64,000 bases of DNA from Cystobacter fuscus DSM 2262 (GTDB lineage: Bacteria; Myxococcota; Myxococcia; Myxococcales; Myxococcaceae). This document shows, in pieces, positions 1 to 8,514 of the stretch; the stretch's first letter is position 1; every line of letters starts with the position of its first letter. Location of the stretch: the NCBI RefSeq assembly GCF_000335475.2, contig NZ_ANAH02000014.1:62001-126000 (forward strand), read 5' to 3'. The notes below the pieces were generated by a model, which saw nothing but the letters and a program-made list of their open reading frames with translations, searched no databases and was not told the origin of the DNA. Made by a program: the position numbers and the translations under genes.

Positions 1-1743
1 AGCATTCCAGGGAGTCTTGCTGGAGGCCGAGTAGCCACCGGTGCTCCCTTGAGTGACCGGCCGGATGACCTTCAGCTTCTTCGTCACGCAGAGCGAGTAG
101 AGCAGGGGGTTGAGCCAGCCCACGCGCACATCCGGACCGTGATTGAGGGCCAGCCCCTGGTTGATGAGCAGCACGAGGGCCGCCCACATGGGCGCCGCCG
201 CGCTCGTTCCACCGCCGACGGCGGGTTGGCCATCGAAGAAGATCTGGTAGCCCGTCAGCATGTCCGCGTTCGCCGCGACGTCGGGCGTGCCGCGGCCCGC
301 GTAGCTGCTGGTCTCGGCGAGGGTGAACTTGTTCCACCGCCGGGTGATGGTGGGTCGCACCTGCGCGTTTCGCTGGTAGTTGGGGAGCGGGAACATCTTG
401 CTGATGCCTCCACCGCTCGCCATGGAGAAGTGGATGGCGTCACACTGCTCCTCGTCGGCGCTCCAGAGCGTGTGCTCGTGGAGCCTGTTCCAGACCACTT
501 CCTCCAGGATGTGGCCCTGACTCGCATGCAGGGTCGTTCCACCACAGCCCAGCACATAGGGGCTGGTGGCGGCGAAGTTGGCCGCGGGCGTCATGCAGGG
601 GTTGCCTTGCTGGATGACGGGCGTCACCGAGCCATAGTCACCGGAGGAGGCGCAGATGGTGATTCCCTGGAGGGCCGCCAGCCGGAACAGCTCGTCGAAG
701 ATCTCGGCCTCCTCGGGGGTGGGCCCCCGGCCATCCACCTCGGGGAAGGACCAGCTCACCGACAGCACGGACGGCCTGTGTTTGGAGTCGAAGATGGCGC
801 ACTGGAGGATGTCGAAGTACTCCCGGAACCCCGCGCCCCGCGCATGGTAGACGGCGATGTCCGCCTGGGGGCAGAGCGCCGCCGCGATCTGGATGTCCTG
901 GGTCACTTCCGCGTTGGGCAGCCAGGAGTCGTCGGGTGTGTCCTCGCCGATCTTGATGATCCTCGGCATCTCGACCCCAAGCGCCATGAAGTATGCCTTC
1001 ATGTCCTGGTCGGAGTAGCTCCCCTCCAGCGCGATGATGCCCAGGCACTGTCCATCGCCAGTCAAGGGGGGGTACTGGTAGAGTTTGGCGACCTCGGACG
1101 GCGTATAGGAAATGGGCTGGAGCGGATCGGGGGCCCACTCCATGGAATCGAGGGCGGCCTCCATTTCCAAAGGCGCGGCGGTCTTCTTGGTGTGCGGCGG
1201 GGCCCTGTAGTGGAAGGACGGACGTGTGATGAGCCGGTCATCCAGTCCGAGGATCCACCGCACGCATTCACTGACGTCCGCGGAAACATGAAAGGTGAAG
1301 AACCCCCGCGCATCTTCCGTGACATGGAACGCGGCCCGAAGGGCTTCCACGTTGCCGGATACCTTGACGAAAGCGCCTCGACAACTGCACTCCAGGACCT
1401 TGAGCCCGGCGGCGACCGCGTAGCCCATGACCCGGAGGATGTCCTCGTGCGTGGCTCCGTACTCCGTCACGATGTCCTCCTGGGAGAGGTACTTTCGTTG
1501 CGCCGGGAGGGTGTGCTCCATCTCGACGAGGGCGGGCACCTGGTTGCGGCGGCGGAGGATGAACGTCACCGTGATGGGCGGGGTGTCTTGCGCGTCAGGC
1601 GAAGGGCGGACGGCGAGGCGCTCCTGGCTCAGACCCACTGCCTCTTTCGTGGACCGTGGACCGGTAGGACGGAGCTTCGAGGAAAGAGCGAGCTTGTGTT
1701 GAGGGCCGATGACAGCCCGGGTCCGCGATGCGTGAGGTGCCAT
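1..1743 (-). CDS. S53 (sedolisin/kumamolisin-like) serine-carboxyl peptidase, C-terminus outside the window
   Basis: Reading back from ATG at 1743, 581 codons stay open to the window edge, so the 3' end is missing. Residues ~55-175 look like an activation propeptide (F-V-K-V-S-G then A-A-F-H). The catalytic domain has all four family residues: Glu279 and Asp283 in NAEVTQD, Asp369 in SSGDYG and the nucleophile Ser514 in GGTSAAAP. Members are acid endopeptidases matured by loss of the prodomain. No hydrophobic signal peptide is visible. Near the edge the calcium-site segment reads PVTQG (residues 562-566), where the family usually has Asp before V-T. The start lies 28 bp from a repeat (1771-1948), so its promoter overlaps or adjoins that repeat. 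Confidence 0.9.
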   Translation of the reverse strand, partial: MAPHASRTRAVIGPQHKLALSSKLRPTGPRSTKEAVGLSQERLAVRPSPDAQDTPPITVTFILRRRNQVPALVEMEHTLPAQRKYLSQEDIVTEYGATHEDILRVMGYAVAAGLKVLECSCRGAFVKVSGNVEALRAAFHVTEDARGFFTFHVSADVSECVRWILGLDDRLITRPSFHYRAPPHTKKTAAPLEMEAALDSMEWAPDPLQPISYTPSEVAKLYQYPPLTGDGQCLGIIALEGSYSDQDMKAYFMALGVEMPRIIKIGEDTPDDSWLPNAEVTQDIQIAAALCPQADIAVYHARGAGFREYFDILQCAIFDSKHRPSVLSVSWSFPEVDGRGPTPEEAEIFDELFRLAALQGITICASSGDYGSVTPVIQQGNPCMTPAANFAATSPYVLGCGGTTLHASQGHILEEVVWNRLHEHTLWSADEEQCDAIHFSMASGGGISKMFPLPNYQRNAQVRPTITRRWNKFTLAETSSYAGRGTPDVAANADMLTGYQIFFDGQPAVGGGTSAAAPMWAALVLLINQGLALNHGPDVRVGWLNPLLYSLCVTKKLKVIRPVTQGSTGGYSASSKTPWNA

Positions 1744-1770
1744 GCTCGCGAGCATATGCGAACTTCGCAC

Positions 1771-1948
1771 CGTGTCGCCGGACGGCGCCGGAGCTGAACA
1801 AGTCAACCCTTCCTTCCGAGGATGCCCGGCGGGGAAGTAGGCCAGGGGCGGGGTTGCGCTATGGTCGCGAGGCGTGTCCTCCGCCTCTGTCCGCCCATGA
1901 ACGTCGTCTTCATCTCGCCCCGCTTTCCGTCCCGGTTCTTCCACTTCG
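1771..1948 (+). repeat. Direct repeat copy A (178 bp), upstream of the toxin gene
   Basis: This matches 5397-5574 without gaps, about 155 of 178 positions identical by hand alignment. In copy B the segment spans the last nine codons and stop of the immunity-like gene, the intergenic region, and the first ~17 codons of the ATP-grasp gene. Copy A keeps the same layout: a remnant ending R-R-R-S-stop, the same spacer, and an ATP-grasp-like start (MNVVFISP at 1897). That start then runs in frame into the toxin's signal peptide. Confidence 0.9.
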
Positions 1949-1959
1949 GTGGCCACGAG

Positions 1960-4086
1960 GTGAGGCGTTGCTTCACCGCGCAAGGCGTTGGCCTGGCGTT
2001 CCTCGCACTGGCCTGGCTCCTGCTTCTGCCCGCGCAGGTGGCCGCGTCCTCCAGGGCGGACATGCCGGGGACAGTGCCCTCTTGTGCGGGACAGGTCCTC
2101 CCTCCAGGCTGGCCCGACTTCTCCTCTGATGACCGTCAGGAGTTGCTGGCGCCCTTCCTCGCCTGCTCCTCCCCCGCCGACTTCCTCGCCTTGCAGCAGC
2201 GCGTGGACATGCCCCGGCTGGTGATGCGGCTGGACGATTGGCGCGCCGTACGGCTCGGCTCGTTGGGGCCAGTGCGCGAGGAGGCCGCCGGACTGCTCAA
2301 CCGCAAGCGCACCTCCTTCCTGCTCCAGTCTCCCGAGCGCTATGGCGCGGCCAATGCCGAGGTTCTCGCCCACTTCGTCCTCGACTCGTCCCATGACGAC
2401 GACTTGCGCGACATCCTCTCCCTGCTGGCTCGGGACAAGCGGCTCCAGGAAGTGCTGGAGCTGTTGCCCTCGCTGGGCCCGGCGCTGGAGGAGAGGGAAA
2501 TCAAGCCTTCGGCCCACGCGGAGCGGGACTTCCAATGGAGCGACGTGGGCCGAGGCCTGGCCCGCGCGGGCAAGGATGCGCTGTCCACCATTCCCCTGGT
2601 GGACGGAGCCCAGTCGCGGCTCATGGAACTCTCCACGATTCGGGCCCAGTTGCCGCCGCCCTATCAAGAGGCGCTCGACGTGGTGGAGAGCGAGCAGCTC
2701 GCGCGGCGGTTCTCGAAGGGCCACCTGGCGGTGGGTTTGCTGGACCACATGACCTTCGGTGTTCCGCTGGGCTTCTACAGCCTGGTGGCCGGAACGGGTC
2801 ACGGCGTGTATGTGCTGGGGCAGGGCCGTTACGAGCAGGCCGTGCGTGAGTTGACGCCCGCGGTCCTGCTGGTGACCGTGTACGCGGGGGGAAAGGGGGC
2901 GCGCTTCCTGTCCGAGGCCCGGGGGAGTGCGGGGGTTGGGACGCGGGTGCCGAGCGGGTTGGAAGTGATGGAGTCACGCGTCAAGGGCTTCCAGGAACTG
3001 GCGCGGCAGTGGAAGGCCAGACTGGGTGTGGACGGCCTGCGAGAGTTGGCTCGGGACATTCAGGCCAGCCGGGAGGCGGGCCGCTTCGTGGCCGTGGGGG
3101 GAGTGGACGCCGCCCTGGCCCTTCGCGAGGCCCGGGGCGATGTGGCCAGGGCCCAGGCGATGATGTCCAAGGCCAGACCCGAGAGCACTGTCTCCTCGGC
3201 GGTGGAGAGTGGTGCGGCGGAAAGGGCAGGGGAAGGGGCCCGCGTGGTGGGCGAATCTTCACGCCCTGGACTGAAGACAGTCAGTGCCGCGGAGCACTCC
3301 GGAAGTTTGACCTCGCTGGTGGACCACGAGGCTGGCCTCACGCAGCAGGTGGTGGAGGCCAAGCTCGCGGCGGCTGAGCTTGAATCCACGAGCCAGCGCC
3401 TGACAGTGGACGTGGCGGTGCTGGAGAGGCAGCGCCCCACCCTCGATGCTCCGCCGCCTGGGGCCCAGGACAATCCGCGCTGGCGCGAGTATGTCGCCTA
3501 CTACGAGCGACGGATGGGGGAACTCAAGGAGGGCAACACGGTCAAGGGGCCGCTGCGCTGGGCTGCCTATGAGACGATGTGGAATGGATTCACCCGGGGA
3601 CTGGTTTTCGAGCGGTTCATGGTGAAGTTGCTGAGGGCCGACGCGAAGCTGCCTCGGACACAGCGCCGATTCCTCGGGGACTTCGACAAGCCTCGGATCG
3701 AAAGTTACGTGGGTGTGAGAAAGCCAGGCACCGGCCTGCGCTACGCGGACGTACTGATTGTCGAAGAAGGTGAACTCGCCGGGCGGCCACGTCGTGTCGA
3801 GACGTTGAGCTTCAAGAGCCGAAATCTTTCAGGGCTGGAGCGGGATGCCCTGGCGGCGCAGATGACTGTGGATGCGAAGGAGGCTCTGCGAAAATACGGC
3901 GAGACCCTGGACATCCGCCGAGACTCCCTCCAGCCTCTTTTCCGCGAGGGCAGTGAGGTGCCAGTTCAACGGGTTCGCCTCATCTACGAGGGTGGCGACC
4001 TCAGGCCCAAGGCGGTGGGCGTGTTGAATGCAGCGGTGGAAGCGACACGGAAAGTCGTTCCGGGCGTGGAGGTGTCCTTGCAATGA
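1960..4086 (+). CDS. Secreted polymorphic-toxin-like protein with a C-terminal restriction-endonuclease-fold domain
   Basis: The protein has 708 aa from GTG 1960, chosen because it places a typical signal peptide (basic start, then LAFLALAWLLLLP) at the N-terminus. The frame is open further upstream; ATG 1897 is an alternative but belongs to the duplicated ATP-grasp start. The middle is alpha-helical with a hydrophobic segment near residues 280-320, then a charged linker. The last ~185 residues look like a Tox-REase-type nuclease: Asp in YADVLIV, Glu and Lys in VETLSFKSR, and a conserved-looking RLIYEGG near the end. The Glu-Lys spacing is four residues apart rather than the classic E-x-K. 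The stop overlaps the next start by ATGA, typical of toxin-immunity pairs. The target is unknown. Confidence 0.65.
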   Translation: MRRCFTAQGVGLAFLALAWLLLLPAQVAASSRADMPGTVPSCAGQVLPPGWPDFSSDDRQELLAPFLACSSPADFLALQQRVDMPRLVMRLDDWRAVRLGSLGPVREEAAGLLNRKRTSFLLQSPERYGAANAEVLAHFVLDSSHDDDLRDILSLLARDKRLQEVLELLPSLGPALEEREIKPSAHAERDFQWSDVGRGLARAGKDALSTIPLVDGAQSRLMELSTIRAQLPPPYQEALDVVESEQLARRFSKGHLAVGLLDHMTFGVPLGFYSLVAGTGHGVYVLGQGRYEQAVRELTPAVLLVTVYAGGKGARFLSEARGSAGVGTRVPSGLEVMESRVKGFQELARQWKARLGVDGLRELARDIQASREAGRFVAVGGVDAALALREARGDVARAQAMMSKARPESTVSSAVESGAAERAGEGARVVGESSRPGLKTVSAAEHSGSLTSLVDHEAGLTQQVVEAKLAAAELESTSQRLTVDVAVLERQRPTLDAPPPGAQDNPRWREYVAYYERRMGELKEGNTVKGPLRWAAYETMWNGFTRGLVFERFMVKLLRADAKLPRTQRRFLGDFDKPRIESYVGVRKPGTGLRYADVLIVEEGELAGRPRRVETLSFKSRNLSGLERDALAAQMTVDAKEALRKYGETLDIRRDSLQPLFREGSEVPVQRVRLIYEGGDLRPKAVGVLNAAVEATRKVVPGVEVSLQ

Positions 4087-5423
4087 AAGTGCTGGAATTT
4101 CATGGCGTGAAGCCGGAGGATAGCCTCGACCTCACTTTTGAAGCTGCCTTCGCTCGGCAGACAGAGTTGCAACGCGAGTTACGTCCCTTTCTCCAAACGT
4201 TGGAAGAGTACGCTGGCGAGTGGATGCCGGATGTCGTCAATGGCAAGCGGCGACGCAAATATACCACTGCTGCCGTTTGGAAGGCCTTGGAGGAGCGGGG
4301 CTACGAAAGATACACATTTTGTGGCTTCTATCGCACAAAGTGGCCCGCGTTGGACATGTTTCTCGGGATCAATTTGCCGCCTCTCCCTCCCATGCTGGAC
4401 ATCATGGTCAGTGTAAAACCACTCTCCTTCTTCTCGGAGGTGGAGCGCTGTCACCAATTCGTGGAGATGGTGCGCGCCTGGGCTTCTCACTACGTGGTTA
4501 CTCATGCCGCGGCCCACAGCTCCGATGACAAGGAATTGACGGCCGCTCCCAATTTCGGCCGTGACGACGAGACTCGACGCAGGGACGGGTTCGACAAGAT
4601 CTACGAGGTGTTCTGGCTCAACGTCTTCGGTCCGAAACTGGTGGAGACCGTCGGTCGCGAGCGCGTTCTGTCCACGCCCGCCCACCGGGTGGAGGAACTC
4701 CCCAACGGCTCCATCCTCCTGGTGACATGGCCCACGGTGACCGACTTCGCCAGCCCCGAGGCACGGCTCGCCCAGGCCCGTGCCCACGTCCACCTCCGGC
4801 CCGACCTGGATTTCGACACCGTGCTGCGCACCCTCCAGGAGCGCAGCGCCATGCTCGCTCCCGTGGAGCCCCGCTTCGACCCCGACATGGCGCCGCTGCT
4901 TTCCCTCGTGGTGGACCGCGCCGCCAGCCACGAGCGCCAGCGGAGAATCGCCGAGTTCAACGCCTGGCGCCCGCCCGAGCCCGAGGAGTGGCGCCCCGTC
5001 GACTCCGCCCTACCCTCGGACGTGGAGGACCCGGAAGCAGCTCGCGAGCACTACGACACCCTCGCCGAGCACCTCGTGGCCCTGCTGCACACCGAGGTCC
5101 CCTCCGTCTTCAAGGAGACGCCCGAGTCGCTCACGGAGGTCGACTTCTACTTCTGGCGCGAGGAGTTCCCGAAGAGCCGTCTGCCGGAAGCCATCGAGCA
5201 ATACGCGATACCCGCCATTGGCGCGTACCTCGGCCAGGTGCTGGTACGCCACCTGGGAGGGAGGTGGATACCGCGCGAGAAGCTCGAGGAGGCCCAGGTG
5301 CTCGTGGGCAACCGCGTGTGGTTTCCCTTCGTCCGGGCACGCCACTACATGGGCTCGAGACAGGCGCTGCTGGACTACTCCCTCACCTGGCTCTACCGCG
5401 TCGCCGAACGGCACCGGAGCTGA
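4083..5423 (+). CDS. Large immunity-like partner of the upstream toxin
   Basis: The protein has 446 aa, no signal peptide and no membrane segment, so it is predicted cytoplasmic, and it is translationally coupled to the toxin gene by ATGA. The N-terminal ~110 residues (with W-K-A-L-E and W-P-A-L-D) are followed by a segment resembling DUF3396/TsiV-type immunity proteins (WLNVFGPKLVE, then LPNGSILLVTWPTV). The C-terminal half carries Y-F-W-R and a final W-F-P-F-V-R-A-R block. Position, coupling and lack of export signal suggest an antitoxin. A large myxobacterial hypothetical protein is all that the sequence alone establishes. Its last nine codons lie inside repeat copy B. Confidence 0.55.
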   Translation: MKVLEFHGVKPEDSLDLTFEAAFARQTELQRELRPFLQTLEEYAGEWMPDVVNGKRRRKYTTAAVWKALEERGYERYTFCGFYRTKWPALDMFLGINLPPLPPMLDIMVSVKPLSFFSEVERCHQFVEMVRAWASHYVVTHAAAHSSDDKELTAAPNFGRDDETRRRDGFDKIYEVFWLNVFGPKLVETVGRERVLSTPAHRVEELPNGSILLVTWPTVTDFASPEARLAQARAHVHLRPDLDFDTVLRTLQERSAMLAPVEPRFDPDMAPLLSLVVDRAASHERQRRIAEFNAWRPPEPEEWRPVDSALPSDVEDPEAAREHYDTLAEHLVALLHTEVPSVFKETPESLTEVDFYFWREEFPKSRLPEAIEQYAIPAIGAYLGQVLVRHLGGRWIPREKLEEAQVLVGNRVWFPFVRARHYMGSRQALLDYSLTWLYRVAERHRS

Positions 5424-5574
5424 AGTAGTCAACCTTTCACCCCCAAGCTGCCCCGCGGGGAAGTAGGCCGGGGGCGGGGTTGCGCTATGGTCGCGGGGCG
5501 CGTCCTCCGCCCCTGCCCGCCCATGAACGTCGTCTTCATTTCGCCCCACTTCCCGCCCCAGTTCTTCCACTTCG
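5397..5574 (+). repeat. Direct repeat copy B (178 bp), immunity-gene end to ATP-grasp start
   Basis: Partner of 1771-1948. This copy looks ancestral because both genes it touches are intact here. The conserved core includes ggggaagtaggcc, gggttgcgctatggtcgcg and the start context cccatgaacgtcgtcttcat. The two copies bracket the toxin-immunity pair, as expected from a tandem duplication or recombination between repeated modules. Confidence 0.9.
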
Positions 5575-6686
5575 TCACCGCCCTGCGCGAGCGCGGCGTC
5601 AACGTGCTGGGGCTCGGCGACACCCCCCAGGAGACCCTCCGCCCCGAGCTGCGCAAGGCCCTCTCCGAGTACTTCTTCGTCCCCAACCTCCACGACCCCA
5701 ACGCCGTCCTGCGCGCCATCGCCTACTTCACCTGGCGCCATGGCCGCATCGATCGCATCGACTCGCTCAACGAGACGTGGCTCGGCATCGAGGCCCAACT
5801 GCGCGAGGACTTCAATGTCCCCGGCCTGCGTCCCGCCGACATCGACCGGCTGCGCAGCAAGCTCGGCATGCATGATGTCTTCAAGCAGGCCGGCGTGCCC
5901 CACCCGAGCTGCATCCGCGTGCGCGACGCGGCCGGGGTGAAGGCCTTCGCCCGCGACGTCGGCTATCCGCTCGTCCTCAAGCCCGACGTGGGCGTCGGCG
6001 CCGCCCGCACCTTCAAGGTGAACTCCGACGCGGACGTCGACCACGCCTTCTCCGGCTCCGCCCTCACCGGCTACGTCGCCCAGGCCTTCGTGCGCGGCGC
6101 CATCGTCACCTATGACGGACTCGTGGACCGCGACGGCGAAATCATCTTCCGCCTCAGCCACGAATACAGCGATGGCGTCATGGAGGTGGTGCTCGAGCAG
6201 CGCGACATCTCCTTCTGGAGCCTCCGGGACATCCCCCCCGCGCTCGAGGCGCTCGGCCGCCGCGCCGTGCAGGCGCTCGGATTGCGCGAGCGCTGGTTCC
6301 ACCTGGAGTTCTTCCGCCTGTCCGATGGCGGCTTCGTCGTCCTGGAGGCCAACCTGCGTCCCCCCGGCGCCTTCATGACGGACATGATGAACTACGCGTG
6401 CGAGATCGACGTGTACCGGCTCTGGGCCCGGCTGCTCACCGGCGACGACGTGCGGGGCTTCTCCTATTCGCCCCGCTACCATGTCTGTCACAGCTCCCGG
6501 CGCGCCATGCGTCAATACCGTCACTCGCACGCGGAGCTGGTGTCCCGGTTGGGGGGCTCGCTCCTGATGCATCAGGAGATGCCCGCCGTCTTTCACGCCG
6601 CCATGGGCAACGAGATGTACCTCACCCGCCACGAGGACCTGGACGCGGTGCGCGCGGCGGTGCGCCTGGTGCAGGCCACCATCTGA
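5523..6686 (+). CDS. ATP-grasp domain protein (carboxylate-amine ligase-like)
   Basis: The protein has 387 aa starting MNVVFISPHFPP at ATG 5523; the frame opens earlier but that Met begins the folded domain. The N-terminal ~100 residues form the pre-ATP-grasp Rossmann-like part. The ATP-grasp core follows: V-L-K-P-D-V-G-V-G-A for ATP binding, then HLEFFR and VVLEANLRPPGA, supplying metal-binding Glu and Asn. Such enzymes form acyl phosphates and join a carboxylate to an amine or thiol. No neighbour reveals the substrate. The first codons are duplicated upstream of the toxin gene. Confidence 0.85.
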   Translation: MNVVFISPHFPPQFFHFVTALRERGVNVLGLGDTPQETLRPELRKALSEYFFVPNLHDPNAVLRAIAYFTWRHGRIDRIDSLNETWLGIEAQLREDFNVPGLRPADIDRLRSKLGMHDVFKQAGVPHPSCIRVRDAAGVKAFARDVGYPLVLKPDVGVGAARTFKVNSDADVDHAFSGSALTGYVAQAFVRGAIVTYDGLVDRDGEIIFRLSHEYSDGVMEVVLEQRDISFWSLRDIPPALEALGRRAVQALGLRERWFHLEFFRLSDGGFVVLEANLRPPGAFMTDMMNYACEIDVYRLWARLLTGDDVRGFSYSPRYHVCHSSRRAMRQYRHSHAELVSRLGGSLLMHQEMPAVFHAAMGNEMYLTRHEDLDAVRAAVRLVQATI

Positions 6687-6705
6687 GCGGGCACCCGGGT
6701 GGTGC

Positions 6706-7455
6706 TCAGCTCAGCAGCCACTGCATCGCGTCGGGCAGGCGCCGCTGCCAGTCCTTCTCGTGGTGGATGCCGTTCTCGTCCAACACCAGCCGCAGCTCGT
6801 GGTCCGCGTACCCGAGCCGCTTGAGGTGGAGGTAGAAGTCGCGCGTGGCCTCGCCGTAGGGCAGGGGCGTGCCCGCGGGGTTGATCCACTCGTGGGTGCC
6901 GGCGTCCAGGTAGATGCGCGTCCAGCGGTGGGTGTGGGCCGTCCAGTGCTGGAAGAGCCGGTAGTCGTTCCACATCACCGAGGGCGACAGCGCCCCGATG
7001 CGGCCGAACACATCCGGGTAGCGCATGCCCAGATAGAGGGAAATCAGCCCGCCCAGGGACGAGCCCATGACGGCCGTCCACTCGGGCTGGTGGCGCACGC
7101 GGTAGGTGCCATCGATATAGGGCTTGAGCGACTCGACGAGGAAGCGCGCGTAGGCATCACCCCGGCTCCAGGGCGAGTACTCGTCCAGGCGCCCCATGCC
7201 CGAGTCGATGCCCACGATGAGCCAGGGCTCCAGGCGCTGCTCGTGCACCAGTTGCTCCAGGGCCGTGTTGGCGCACCAGGTGTCGAAGCGCGCCGATTCC
7301 GGGTGCGCGAAGACGTTCTGCCCGTCCTGCATGTAGAGCACGGGATAGCGGTGGGCAGAACCCTGGTCGTAACCATCCGGCGTGTAGATGCGCACCGTTC
7401 GGGAGAAGCCCTCCGACGGAGAGTAGAAGTCGCGAATGATGTGGACGTGACCCAT
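6706..7455 (-). CDS. Alpha/beta-hydrolase esterase (Fes/esterase D-like)
   Basis: The protein has 249 aa. It opens with a short beta domain (YTPDGYD, then YPVLYMQDGQNVF), a hallmark of the enterochelin-esterase/esterase-D family. The nucleophile is Ser133 in GSSLGG, and a His pair in GIHHEKDW near the C-terminus fits the catalytic His. YLDAGTHE probably provides the acid region. No signal peptide is present, so it should act in the cytoplasm. It converges on the ATP-grasp gene with a 19-bp gap. Substrate unknown; sugar esters or siderophore esters are typical for the family. Confidence 0.8.
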   Translation of the reverse strand: MGHVHIIRDFYSPSEGFSRTVRIYTPDGYDQGSAHRYPVLYMQDGQNVFAHPESARFDTWCANTALEQLVHEQRLEPWLIVGIDSGMGRLDEYSPWSRGDAYARFLVESLKPYIDGTYRVRHQPEWTAVMGSSLGGLISLYLGMRYPDVFGRIGALSPSVMWNDYRLFQHWTAHTHRWTRIYLDAGTHEWINPAGTPLPYGEATRDFYLHLKRLGYADHELRLVLDENGIHHEKDWQRRLPDAMQWLLS

Positions 7456-7661
7456 GGGGCGAGGGCACCAGTGAAAAGGGGGACATTCACGATAGATGGG
7501 TCGAACTCCGCGTCAAACACTTCCGGTCGAGTCGTCAAGTCTCCGTGCGGCAAATGAACGGCACCCGACGCAAGGCCCGGGGAAGACGCCCGGTTGCCCG
7601 GCATCCGATCATTCGGAGGGTGGGAATTGCCCGGGGCGCGAAGGGCCGCCACCTTAGCGCC

Positions 7662-8432
7662 ATGCTCATGCACGGACACACCAAGGGCGGGAAGTTGAAG
7701 CTCGGGCTCAAGCTCGTGGCCCCGCTCTGCATCTCCGTTGGTCTGCTCGTCGCCCTCCGGATCGTAGGGCCCCAGTACCTTGATCAACAGCACCTGTCCG
7801 GGGTGTTGCGGCCCCTGGGACATTGGGCCCCCCTGGTATTCGTGCTCCTGCTGGGCGCGCGCCCGGTGACACTGTTGCCTGGACAACTCTTCGCGGCGGT
7901 GGGCGGCATCCTCTTCGGCACGCTCATGGGGACCGTCTACGCGCTCGTGGGCAGCCTGCTGGCCACCGCCCTCATCCATCTGTTGTCGAGCCGCTTTGGC
8001 CGGGGGCCCATGAAGCGGCTGGCGGGGCACCGGCACGATGGCATCGAACGCGCGGCCCGCAAACATGGCTTCCAGGTGGGCTTCCTCGCCTGCATCAACT
8101 CGATCATCCCCGCGGACGTGATGCTGGCCGCCGCGTCCGCCGCCGGGGCCCGGTTCTGGCCGCTGGCGTTGGGCGCCGTGGTGGGCAGTGTGCCGGGTAC
8201 CCTGCTGACCACGTCCTTCGGCAGCTCGTTGAGCCAGGGCAAGACGTGGACGACGGTGGCCTCGGTGGGCGGCCTGCTGGTGAGCCTGACGTTGGGCATC
8301 ATCCTGGGGCGGCGGCTGGCCCGGGAGCTGACCACGAAGGGCGAGGCCGAGCCTTCCGCCCAGGAGGCGGCGAGAGCCCCTTCGCGTCGCCCGGTGCTGA
8401 GCAGCGAGCTGTCACGAGGCGTGGGCGCCTGA
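7662..8432 (+). CDS. TVP38/TMEM64 (DedA-like, VTT-domain) membrane protein
   Basis: The protein has 256 aa from ATG 7662 (ATG 7668 is a close alternative); the frame opens earlier but that part is basic and unlike the family. About six hydrophobic helices are visible. The VTT-domain signature includes ARPVTLLPGQLF, GGILFG and later N-S-I-I-P followed by GSVPGTLL, which form re-entrant loops in the family. Relatives act as lipid scramblases or ion-coupled transporters of the bacterial inner membrane. The C-terminal ~35 residues are polar and probably cytoplasmic. Confidence 0.85.
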   Translation: MLMHGHTKGGKLKLGLKLVAPLCISVGLLVALRIVGPQYLDQQHLSGVLRPLGHWAPLVFVLLLGARPVTLLPGQLFAAVGGILFGTLMGTVYALVGSLLATALIHLLSSRFGRGPMKRLAGHRHDGIERAARKHGFQVGFLACINSIIPADVMLAAASAAGARFWPLALGAVVGSVPGTLLTTSFGSSLSQGKTWTTVASVGGLLVSLTLGIILGRRLARELTTKGEAEPSAQEAARAPSRRPVLSSELSRGVGA

Positions 8433-8514
8433 GCCGGTAGTCGCTCCGCCTCCCGCGTCCGCGGGCTGGACGGGATGACGTCGCGCGGGACACCTCGGAG
8501 GTGGGGTCGCCGAG

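Noticed and set aside
49-1797. Long plus-strand ORF (582 codons) opposite the S53 protease
   Set aside because: The minus strand gives a full set of sedolisin catalytic motifs; the plus frame is Arg/Gly/His-rich antisense. Only its last few codons are of interest, as the immunity-gene remnant in the repeat.
1771-5574. Insertion sequence or integron explaining the flanking repeats
   Set aside because: No transposase, integrase or terminal inverted repeats are present; the repeats consist of gene ends.
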